Source: an uncultured Oscillospiraceae bacterium (GTDB taxonomy: Bacteria > Bacillota > Clostridia > Oscillospirales > Oscillospiraceae). Taken from it: 12,810 nucleotides of DNA. Position 1 is the first letter of the stretch, and each line of letters opens with the position of its first letter. Positions 1 to 5,229 of the stretch are shown piece after piece. The translations under genes and the position numbers were made by a program. The stretch spans positions 1 through 12,810 of the forward strand of contig CAKTKB010000033.1 of NCBI GenBank assembly GCA_934569195.1. Reading direction: 5' to 3'. A model generated the notes under the pieces. That model was given only the letters and a program-made list of their open reading frames with translations, did no database searches and was not told the DNA's origin.

Positions 1-2
1 AC

Positions 3-1121
3 GAGGGATACGTCCTCAAGGCAGGTTCTCTGAAGGTCAACGGTGTGGCCATCGACGGAACGACCTTCACCATGCCCGACGGAGATGCCGTGATTACGGC
101 TTCCTTCAGCATTGACCTGGCGGCCAATGCGCAGAAGCTGGACGCCGAGCTGGAAGCCTACAGCCAGGAGCTGCTGGCCCAGGGCTACAGCGAAAAGGGC
201 AAGGCTGCCATGCAGGAAGCGCTGGATGCAGCGAAGCAGGCGGTCCATGCCGCAGCTACCATCGAGGAGCAGGAGGCTGCTGCTCAGGCCGGTAAGGCGG
301 CAATGGATGCGATCCCCACCCTGAAGCAGGAGCTTCAGGAGGTCATTGACGAGGCCAACAAGGCCGCTCTGGCCGCCAGCAAGTACGCGGCTCTGATGGA
401 GCTGAACAACCTGGACTTCTCCGACCTGACGCCGGAGCGGCAGGAGCTGGCGGAGGAGCTGCGCAGCGAGATTCTGGAGAAGATCGACGCAGCGACCACC
501 GTTGAGGAGGTCAAGGCGCTTCAGCAGCAGATGCACGACGGTCTGGAGACCATCCGCGCGTGGATTTGCGCCGCCGAGCACTTTACCGATGTGGACGGGA
601 ATGCCTGGTACCACAAGACCGTGGACTACATGTACAACCATGGCCTGCTGGCCGGTACCGGTGCGGACACCTTCACGCCCAACCGGGCCATGACCCGCGG
701 CGAGCTGATTACCCTGCTTTACCGGATTGCCGGGGAGCCGGAGGTCACCGGAGATTCCCGCTTCGACGACGTGGTTGAGGGTAAGTTCTATTCCAAGGCC
801 GTGATCTGGGCGGACCGAACCGGAATCGCCCATGGCTACGACGACGGAAACTTCTATCCCAACTATGCAGTGTCCCGCCAGGATATGGTTGTCTTCCTGT
901 ACCGCTTTGCTCAGGCAGAGCAGGTGGGCGAGGATCATCTGAGCCAGTTCCCGGATGCAGATGCAGTTTCCTACTACGCAAAGGACGCTGTGAATTGGGC
1001 GGTTGCCAACGGTATTCTCTATGGCGCGATGGAGGGCGATGCAGCCTACATCCAGCCGAAGAATACGGCGACCCGTGCAGAGGCTGCGGCCATTGTGGCG
1101 CGGTATTTGACTGCTGAATAA
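3..1121 (+). CDS. S-layer homology (SLH) domain surface protein, 3' part
   Basis: The reading frame is open from the first bases, so the protein starts upstream of the window and only its last 372 or so residues are seen. The first ~35 residues, ending TFTMPDGDAVITASF, look like the end of a bacterial-repeat/InlB-B-type beta module. An acidic, Ala/Glu-rich helical region follows (about nt 110-570), with two helical-bundle units resembling FIVAR-type spacer repeats. The C-terminus carries three SLH domains at about nt 579-735, 762-905 and 945-1110, with the typical cores FTDVDGNAWY, YDDGNFYPNYAVSRQDM and ATRAEAAAIVARYL. SLH triplets normally bind pyruvylated secondary cell-wall polymer and hold proteins on the cell surface. 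What the missing N-terminal part does cannot be said. The gene is followed by a stem-loop at 1160-1187. The SLH call is firm; substrate or binding role is unknown. Confidence 0.93.
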   Translation, partial: EGYVLKAGSLKVNGVAIDGTTFTMPDGDAVITASFSIDLAANAQKLDAELEAYSQELLAQGYSEKGKAAMQEALDAAKQAVHAAATIEEQEAAAQAGKAAMDAIPTLKQELQEVIDEANKAALAASKYAALMELNNLDFSDLTPERQELAEELRSEILEKIDAATTVEEVKALQQQMHDGLETIRAWICAAEHFTDVDGNAWYHKTVDYMYNHGLLAGTGADTFTPNRAMTRGELITLLYRIAGEPEVTGDSRFDDVVEGKFYSKAVIWADRTGIAHGYDDGNFYPNYAVSRQDMVVFLYRFAQAEQVGEDHLSQFPDADAVSYYAKDAVNWAVANGILYGAMEGDAAYIQPKNTATRAEAAAIVARYLTAE

Positions 1122-1159
1122 AGCATATCGCAAATCTGCGTGCCGCAGGCACGAAAAGG

Positions 1160-1187
1160 GGGCCAACCGGAGCAATCCGGTTGGCCC
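1160..1187 (+). terminator. stem-loop after the SLH gene
   Basis: The perfect 11-bp stem GGGCCAACCGG / CCGGTTGGCCC encloses the loop AGCAAT, 38 nt past the SLH stop codon. The position suits a terminator, but the 3' flank (TCAAATTAT) is not a real T-tract. It may instead protect the 3' end of the transcript or belong to a repeat family, since its top half recurs at 1399-1412. Confidence 0.5.
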
Positions 1188-1390
1188 TCAAATTATCGGG
1201 AAAACCCAAGAGGGGTTCCCGGCAAGAAGATTGCGGCCCGCTGCGGGCATGCGCCGTCCGTCAATGGCAGACGCTTTGCATATATATGGCCGGATGGATG
1301 CTTTTAGCAACACACACGCCGCCGAAAAGGATTTTGTATCTTCGCTGTCTGCGGGCGGCAGGCTTTGCGACGCTTCCTTGGCGCGCAGCG

Positions 1391-1430
1391 GGGACCGGCC
1401 GGAGCAATCCGGTCGGTCCCTGCATTTTTT
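1391..1430 (+). terminator. intrinsic terminator, twin of the 1160 hairpin
   Basis: A 12-bp stem, GGGACCGGCCGG / CCGGTCGGTCCC with one G-U pair, encloses the loop AGCAAT, followed by TGCATTTTTT. This is a standard Rho-independent terminator. The nearest upstream + gene stops 270 nt earlier, so it is either a backup terminator or the end of an unrecognised small transcript. The loop and the four closing base pairs equal those of the hairpin at 1160-1187. Confidence 0.7.
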
Positions 1431-1562
1431 ATTGTAGCGCCCTTTCTGTGGCTTTGCCGCATTACCGCCCGCCCCGGAACAGGAGGAAAGAGACGGACGG
1501 CTCCGGCAAGCACATCCGCCGACTCCGGCGGGGAGCGGCCCCTGCACTGCGGATATGCAAAG

Positions 1563-1607
1563 CGCCCACCGGACAGAAGCGGTACAAGGCACGCAGTCCG
1601 GTGGGCG
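1563..1607 (-). repeat. long inverted repeat downstream of pgsA
   Basis: The perfect 12-bp arms CGCCCACCGGAC and GTCCGGTGGGCG are separated by 21 nt. On the minus strand this hairpin lies 76 nt beyond the pgsA stop and could terminate or protect that mRNA. The sequence after it (CTTTGC) is not a T-tract, so termination is uncertain. A smaller 7-bp hairpin (1627-1645) lies between it and pgsA. Confidence 0.45.
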
Positions 1608-1682
1608 GAATCCAAGATTTCAGGCGGCGTCTGGCGGGCAGACGCAAATACGCATACCCAGAGAGAGGGAAGAAAAGAGCGG

Positions 1683-2258
1683 TCAGTCCTTCATATCCTC
1701 GACCTTGCTGTGCTTTCCGAAATAGGCGCGGATATACTCTGCGAAGGAAATCAACATGAACACGGCGTCTACGACGCAGACGATGTTGATGACCCGATCC
1801 TCCAGATCCGGCAGAAGCACCAGGGTAATCAGACTGACAAACAGGACGGTGGTGCAGACCTTGCCGGCCATCAGGGCGCCGGGAAGCATCTTCCGCTGCC
1901 GGAGGTTGACCAGTCCGGCCACCAGCTGAAAGCTTTCCTTAATGACGAACAGGACGATCAGCAGCCACAGATGGGGGTGCTTTACCGCCAGACACACGAT
2001 CAGCGTAAACTGGGTGGCCTTATCCGCGACAGGATCCAGGACCTTGCCTACGGTGGAGATCATGTTGAACCGGCGGGCAATTTTTCCGTCCACCAGATCC
2101 GTCAGGCAGGAGACGGCCAAAATGGCCGCAGCGACAAAATAGTGGACGGAGTCCGTTGCGTTCAGGTAGATCGCCACATAGACGGGGATCAGAAGCAGCC
2201 GGAACAGGCTGAGCAGGTTCGGGATTGTGCATATTTCTTTTTTCCAATTGTGTGTCAT
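1683..2258 (-). CDS. pgsA: CDP-alcohol phosphatidyltransferase, PgsA type
   Basis: This membrane enzyme joins a CDP-diacylglycerol phosphatidyl group to an alcohol. The likely reaction uses glycerol 3-phosphate and gives phosphatidylglycerol phosphate, the first committed step to phosphatidylglycerol and cardiolipin. The family signature DG-x2-AR-x8-G-x3-D-x3-D is complete (residues 57-79, in DGKIAR...GKVLDPVAD). Several hydrophobic segments fit the usual six-helix membrane fold, and 191 residues is a normal length. I prefer the ATG at 2258 because GGGGTGA lies 8 nt upstream; an in-frame GTG at 2270 would add four residues but has no clear ribosome binding site. The gene is monocistronic, with its own promoter at 2312-2340. 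A cardiolipin synthase of the same superfamily using phosphatidylglycerol cannot be excluded from the motif alone. Confidence 0.87.
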   Translation of the reverse strand: MTHNWKKEICTIPNLLSLFRLLLIPVYVAIYLNATDSVHYFVAAAILAVSCLTDLVDGKIARRFNMISTVGKVLDPVADKATQFTLIVCLAVKHPHLWLLIVLFVIKESFQLVAGLVNLRQRKMLPGALMAGKVCTTVLFVSLITLVLLPDLEDRVINIVCVVDAVFMLISFAEYIRAYFGKHSKVEDMKD

Positions 2259-2311
2259 ACGGCGATTCACCCCGCAGAAGTCAATGATTCTGCAACCATG
2301 TATTTGTGTGT

Positions 2312-2340
2312 ATTATATGTCGAATGGCGGTCTGAATCAA
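2312..2340 (-). promoter_or_regulatory. SigA promoter of pgsA
   Basis: On the minus strand, TTGATT (2335-2340) and TATAAT (2312-2317) are 17 bp apart. The start would fall near 2305, leaving a leader of about 45 nt. It lies just after the sleC operon stop codon, where no terminator hairpin is visible, so read-through from that operon during sporulation is possible. Confidence 0.8.
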
Positions 2341-2366
2341 GCCCTGTTTAGAAAATTAAGAAAAAT

Positions 2367-2915
2367 TTATGCCTTTGCGTTGGGCGTGTCCTGCCTGGCC
2401 CGGTTGGCGTTGAGGGTAAATTGCAGACTCAGGTGCTTCCAGGTGATTTTGTCCAGCTCGCCGGTGGCGGGGAGGGAGGAGGCATCCTGAAATGCCCGCA
2501 GTCCGGCGGCGGTCGCCTCGTCCAGAATCCCGTTTACCGGGACGGGCGGAATGCTGGCGCAGTCTAGGGAAAGGACCGTGAGCATGGCCTGAGCCAGGTA
2601 CAGGAAGCGGTTGAATTCTCCTGCGCGAATCACCTTGTCTGGATTGAGAATGATCTGGATGGGCTGGGCGGAGACCTGATGCGTCCGGGCGGGGTTGTAT
2701 TGCAGGACGATTTCGTTCCATGTGGGAAGATCCACGACGCCGGTGACCGGGATGTGAAAGCGGCGCTGGAAGGAAGCGACGGCGGTCATGGTCTGCGGAC
2801 CGTAAATTCCGTCGGGTATCAGGGTCGGAAGCTCTGTGTAGCGCTGACTGATCACCCGCAGCATGGTTTGCAGGCTTCGTACCGGCTGCCCTACAAAGGA
2901 TTCGTTTGGTCTCAT
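2367..2915 (-). CDS. peptidoglycan-binding repeat protein, third gene of the sleC-type operon
   Basis: This 182-residue protein consists almost wholly of two PG_binding_1-type repeats. The first, residues 8-73, has the landmarks VRSLQTMLRVIS, DGIYGPQT, FQRRF and TGVVDLPTW. The second, about 98-166, is more divergent, with NGILDEATAAGLRAFQ and TGELDKITW. There is no signal peptide or catalytic domain. The start codon overlaps the stop of the SpoIID-like gene as ATGA, and AGGAGGT sits 6 nt upstream inside that gene, so translation is coupled. Its likely role is to bind cortex peptidoglycan and hold or guide the lytic enzyme in the spore; this is inferred from context. It resembles the C-terminal half of its neighbour, and may have split off from a longer multi-repeat protein. 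Confidence 0.82.
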   Translation of the reverse strand: MRPNESFVGQPVRSLQTMLRVISQRYTELPTLIPDGIYGPQTMTAVASFQRRFHIPVTGVVDLPTWNEIVLQYNPARTHQVSAQPIQIILNPDKVIRAGEFNRFLYLAQAMLTVLSLDCASIPPVPVNGILDEATAAGLRAFQDASSLPATGELDKITWKHLSLQFTLNANRARQDTPNAKA

Positions 2916-4135
2916 CTGACTACCTCCTGTCGGACAGGGTCGCTGCTGCCCATGCGCAGCTGTGTGCCGGGATACTGCTCCAGGGTGCTGGTCTGGGCGT
3001 AACGATTCCGGGCAGCGCCTGTTCCGGTGGATGTGGGGAAGGTTTCCCCGCTGCGCAGGGTGGTGTTTTCGATTCCGGAATATTGATCGTAGATTTCATC
3101 CCAGGTAAGCTCGCCCACGATTCCGTCCTCGGTCAGGCCGAACAGACGCTGGGCGGCCAGAACGGCTTCCCGGGTCTGGGTGCCGAAGATGCCGTCTACG
3201 CTGACCGCCGGGATCTGGGGAATAAATTCCGACAGAACCGACAGCATATATTGCAAAAGCCGCACCTTTTCTCCGGTGCTGCCCTGGCGGAGTCCCGCGT
3301 TGGGGTATGTCCAGGAGACGGCGTAAAATTGCTGTCCCTGGCTGCGAAGCTCGGACAGCTCCGTGACGGCGGTGTAGAGCCGGACCAGGGCGTACCATGT
3401 GGCGTTGCCGACGATGCCGTCCGGCGTCAGACCGAAGATTTCCTGGAACCGGCGGACGGAGTTCTCGGTCTGGCTGCCGAAAATGCCATCCACGTTGGCA
3501 AGCTTGGGAATGGCCGGGTAGTTTTGGGAGATGCGGTTCAGCTCCACCTGTACGACCACCACGTTGGCGCCGGAGCTGCCTGTGCGCAGGGGCGTGCCGG
3601 GATAGGAGGAGGTGATGCCCCGGATGGGCGCACCGGAGACGATTTCCACGTCGCCGTAGTAGCTGCGCAGAATCCGCACGGAATCGTAGCCCTGAAGCGC
3701 CAGGTTCTGACTGCCCCACTGACTCAGACCCTCGCAGGTGACGGTGGTGCCGTTGCAGAATTTGGCGGCGAGAGGCTCCACAAAGCCGGGACGGCGGAGG
3801 TAGCTGTTGAACAGGCCGTCTACCAGACGGGAAATGTTTTCAAAAAAGCTGCGGCCGTTGACAAATGCCTGGTCGTAGGCGGTGGAATTGGTGATGTCAA
3901 AGTCGTATCCCCGGCTGCGGTAGAATTCCGTATAAACGCGGTTCAGGGCAAAGGAAACGATGGCCAGAATGTTGGCCCGGAGCGCGCTTTCCTCCCAGGT
4001 GGGGTAGATTTCGCTGGAAGCGACGTTTTTCACATAGTCGGAAAAGGGGACGGTTACGTTGGCGGCATCCTGACCGGGAGCGGCCAGGTGGACCGTGATT
4101 TGCTGCGGTACAAAGGGTATGACGGTTGGGGGCAT
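2912..4135 (-). CDS. sleC: SleC-type spore cortex-lytic enzyme, SpoIID-like catalytic part with peptidoglycan-binding repeats
   Basis: Residues ~30-170 form a SpoIID/LytB-like lytic domain: YVKNVASSEIYPTW, with the probable catalytic glutamate E42; YDFDITNSTAYD; a cysteine pair C127/C134; and GLSQWGSQNLALQGY with ILRSYYGD. I recall almost the same blocks from Clostridium SleC, which cuts spore cortex at germination. SleC has a single peptidoglycan-binding repeat; here there are two (about 183-255 and 280-350), then a linker and an eleven-residue start of a third (YPGTQLRMGSS) just before the stop. The SleC pro-region is absent from this chain and is encoded by the gene upstream, 11 nt away. 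ATG at 4135 is preceded by AGGAGG at 7 nt spacing. No signal peptide is present, as expected for a protein packed into the spore from the mother cell. I am sure of the domains and fairly sure of SleC orthology. Confidence 0.85.
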   Translation of the reverse strand: MPPTVIPFVPQQITVHLAAPGQDAANVTVPFSDYVKNVASSEIYPTWEESALRANILAIVSFALNRVYTEFYRSRGYDFDITNSTAYDQAFVNGRSFFENISRLVDGLFNSYLRRPGFVEPLAAKFCNGTTVTCEGLSQWGSQNLALQGYDSVRILRSYYGDVEIVSGAPIRGITSSYPGTPLRTGSSGANVVVVQVELNRISQNYPAIPKLANVDGIFGSQTENSVRRFQEIFGLTPDGIVGNATWYALVRLYTAVTELSELRSQGQQFYAVSWTYPNAGLRQGSTGEKVRLLQYMLSVLSEFIPQIPAVSVDGIFGTQTREAVLAAQRLFGLTEDGIVGELTWDEIYDQYSGIENTTLRSGETFPTSTGTGAARNRYAQTSTLEQYPGTQLRMGSSDPVRQEVVR

Positions 4136-4146
4136 GGCGTTTCCTC

Positions 4147-4527
4147 CTATAGGTTCTGGGGCGGCGTCTGAAAGATCTGGGTCTGGTCCCAGTTTGCAGG
4201 CAGCTCAGACAGGGGAATCAGCACCAGATCCTGGTCGGTCGTTGTCCCGGCAAAGACCTGGATGTTCTCCGCCTCGATTTGCTCAAAGTTCTCCAGCCGG
4301 GCATAGAGATTCACAACGGCAAAGGGAATTTGCCCCGTGTCCGGGGTCTGGCTGGCAGCCAGCTCGGGGACAGGGATGGGAATCGGGACGATGCGGCCGC
4401 TGCTGTCGGTCAGACGCATGGCAAGGGTTCGATTTTCGGCGTCCGTTACGGTGATGGCCACATCCCGCAGCGGGATGGCCGCGTTGCCGGTGAAGGCGTG
4501 TACCTGTATGTAGCCTGTGGCAGACAG
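4147..4527 (-). CDS. separate SleC pro-domain-like protein, CTG start
   Basis: This 126-residue protein is predicted to be a beta-sandwich resembling carboxypeptidase-regulatory-like domains (GYIQVHAFTG, LRDVAITVTD, TDSSGRIVPIPIP, FAVVNLYARLENFEQIEAENIQVFAG). Order, length and motif style match the N-terminal pro-region of clostridial SleC as I remember it, which keeps the enzyme inactive until Csp proteases remove it. Here it ends with its own TAG 11 nt before the catalytic gene. The start is set by AAAGGAGGG with a 6-nt spacing to CTG at 4527. An upstream TTG in frame (4554) would place the ribosome binding site inside the gene and probably precedes the transcript start. It is first in the operon, behind a SigK-like promoter. 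The likely role is inhibitor or chaperone of the downstream enzyme; this is an inference. Confidence 0.7.
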   Translation of the reverse strand: MSATGYIQVHAFTGNAAIPLRDVAITVTDAENRTLAMRLTDSSGRIVPIPIPVPELAASQTPDTGQIPFAVVNLYARLENFEQIEAENIQVFAGTTTDQDLVLIPLSELPANWDQTQIFQTPPQNL

Positions 4528-4533
4528 AAAAAT

Positions 4534-4542
4534 CCCTCCTTT
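4534..4542 (-). promoter_or_regulatory. ribosome binding site that fixes the CTG start
   Basis: AAAGGAGGG on the minus strand lies 6 nt before CTG 4527. No ATG, GTG or TTG stands at a suitable distance in this frame. Starting at CTG gives MSATGYIQV, which aligns naturally with the beginning of SleC proteins. Confidence 0.65.
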
Positions 4543-4555
4543 CAGGATTCGCAAA

Positions 4556-4583
4556 TATCCTATGCCCGGCCGGTAAAAAAGGT
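4556..4583 (-). promoter_or_regulatory. candidate SigK-type promoter of the sleC operon
   Basis: On the minus strand, AC (4582-4583), a 17-nt gap and CATAGGATA (4556-4564) match the SigK layout AC / CATA-N3-TA. The predicted start near 4549 leaves a few bases before the ribosome binding site. SigE-type recognition is possible too. The consensus is short, so this rests partly on the fit to a spore operon. Confidence 0.5.
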
Positions 4584-4602
4584 GCGGGGAGCCTTCCGCC
4601 CG

Positions 4603-4642
4603 AATCCCATCCGACGGAGCCTGTGCGCCGCCGGATGGGATT
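4603..4642 (-). terminator. stem-loop after the small helical protein gene
   Basis: The arms AATCCCATCCG and CGGATGGGATT (11 bp), extended by CGG/CCG after an A-C mismatch, enclose a 10-nt loop. It lies 54 nt beyond the stop at 4697 and about 20 nt upstream of the sleC operon promoter, so it probably insulates the two minus-strand units. The T-run on the minus strand is some 20 nt away, so termination efficiency is uncertain. Confidence 0.5.
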
Positions 4643-4696
4643 TGCCTGGCTTCTTCCTGTTTGGATACGCAGACGGGGAAATTTTACCGCCCTGCG

Positions 4697-5125
4697 TCAC
4701 AAAAAGGACTGCATCTGGCGGATGTTCTGCTCCTCACAGCGCAGCAGCTCGCCGGAGAGCCGGGACACGGAGGCGTCCGGCTGAGAAAGGGCATGGAGGT
4801 TTTTCAGCCCCTTGATCATGCCCCGGGTATTTCCCTGAATCATCATGGCAGCGACCTTGGAGCGCTGGTTGCCACCCATGAGCTGGGTCCGCGTGACGGC
4901 GGCGGACATGGTCTTTGCGATGGGGGCCAGTCCGTCAAGCGTCCAGCCCCGCTGCGCCGCCAGTGCCTGCGCCTGCTGCTCAATGGCATCGTATTCCCGG
5001 AGCTGGTCCGCCAGAGCGCGGTGCATTTCTTCGGGAAGGGAGAGCTTCCGGACGCTGCGAATGCCGGTTTGCCCCATTTGCGCGGTTTTCAGAAGAGAGG
5101 ATAAGATTTCCTGACTGCTTTTCAT
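4697..5125 (-). CDS. small helical protein, ferritin-like four-helix-bundle type, function unknown
   Basis: This 142-residue protein has no signal peptide or membrane segment and appears all alpha-helical. Helices run at about 3-26, 32-60, 63-112 and 117-142, with short breaks at Pro or Gly. It reminds me of an uncharacterised clostridial family of about 140 residues that begins with a LLKTAQMG-like helix and ends with EEQNIRQMQSFL; I know of no proven function. The fold suggests a ferritin-like bundle, but no clear diiron EXXH pair is visible. The reading frame is open further upstream, but MKSSQEIL at 5125 is the sensible start: GGGTGATG precedes it, and the extension would run through the promoter. 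It is monocistronic, beside the sleC operon, and has a forespore-type promoter, so a spore role is plausible. Confidence 0.75.
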   Translation of the reverse strand: MKSSQEILSSLLKTAQMGQTGIRSVRKLSLPEEMHRALADQLREYDAIEQQAQALAAQRGWTLDGLAPIAKTMSAAVTRTQLMGGNQRSKVAAMMIQGNTRGMIKGLKNLHALSQPDASVSRLSGELLRCEEQNIRQMQSFL

Positions 5126-5142
5126 AGCTGCATCACCCGGTA

Positions 5143-5171
5143 TAGTATGGCCCGCCGGGGGAGAATCATGC
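5143..5171 (-). promoter_or_regulatory. candidate SigG promoter of the helical protein gene
   Basis: On the minus strand, GCATG (5167-5171), a 17-nt gap and CATACTA (5143-5149) fit the SigG consensus GHATR / CATNHTA at every stated position. The predicted start lies close to the ribosome binding site, giving a very short leader. CATACTATA would also satisfy a SigK -10, but the AC at -35 is lacking. Confidence 0.55.
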
Positions 5172-5175
5172 CTGC

Positions 5176-5203
5176 ACACATGAAAAAGCTGCGGCATAAA
5201 ATG
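5176..5203 (+). promoter_or_regulatory. possible SigK-like promoter before asnB
   Basis: AC (5176-5177), a 17-nt gap and CATAAAATG (5195-5203) repeat the layout seen before sleC and dpaA. The last -10 base is G, as in the dpaA candidate. The motif is short and a match by chance is quite possible; no better SigA promoter is visible before asnB. Confidence 0.3.
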
Positions 5204-5229
5204 AAAAAGCAGAAAGGATCGTGATGCCA

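Larger units (their letters stand above)
1122..1682. other. 560-bp non-coding region rich in stem-loops
   Basis: I see no convincing gene here: the open frames lack ribosome binding sites and have Cys/Arg-rich translations typical of GC-rich shadow frames. The region holds at least five inverted repeats: 1160-1187, 1236-1248 (GCCCGC-T-GCGGGC), 1391-1420, 1563-1607 and 1627-1645. The 7-mer GCTTTGC occurs at 1273, 1362 and 1451, and its complement lies inside 1553-1564. It separates the SLH gene (+) from pgsA (-), so their convergent transcripts both end here. A structured RNA or a REP-like repeat family would fit, but neither is shown. Confidence 0.6.

Noticed and set aside
1188..1592. Small minus-strand gene of 134 codons in the non-coding region
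   Set aside because: Cys/Arg/Ser-rich translation, no ribosome binding site, and it runs through a terminator hairpin.
1365..2351. 328-codon open frame on + across the non-coding region and pgsA
   Set aside because: It has no ribosome binding site, is antisense to pgsA and shows no recognisable motif.
4135..4149. SleC split as a simple sequencing frameshift
   Set aside because: The pro-domain gene has its own stop and the second gene has AGGAGG exactly 7 nt before ATG, so two real genes are more likely; still, only a comparison with relatives can settle it.
2906..4171. 421-codon open frame on + opposite the SleC-type genes
   Set aside because: Translation is Gly/Ala/Val-rich without domain motifs, has no ribosome binding site, and lies wholly antisense to genes with clear families.
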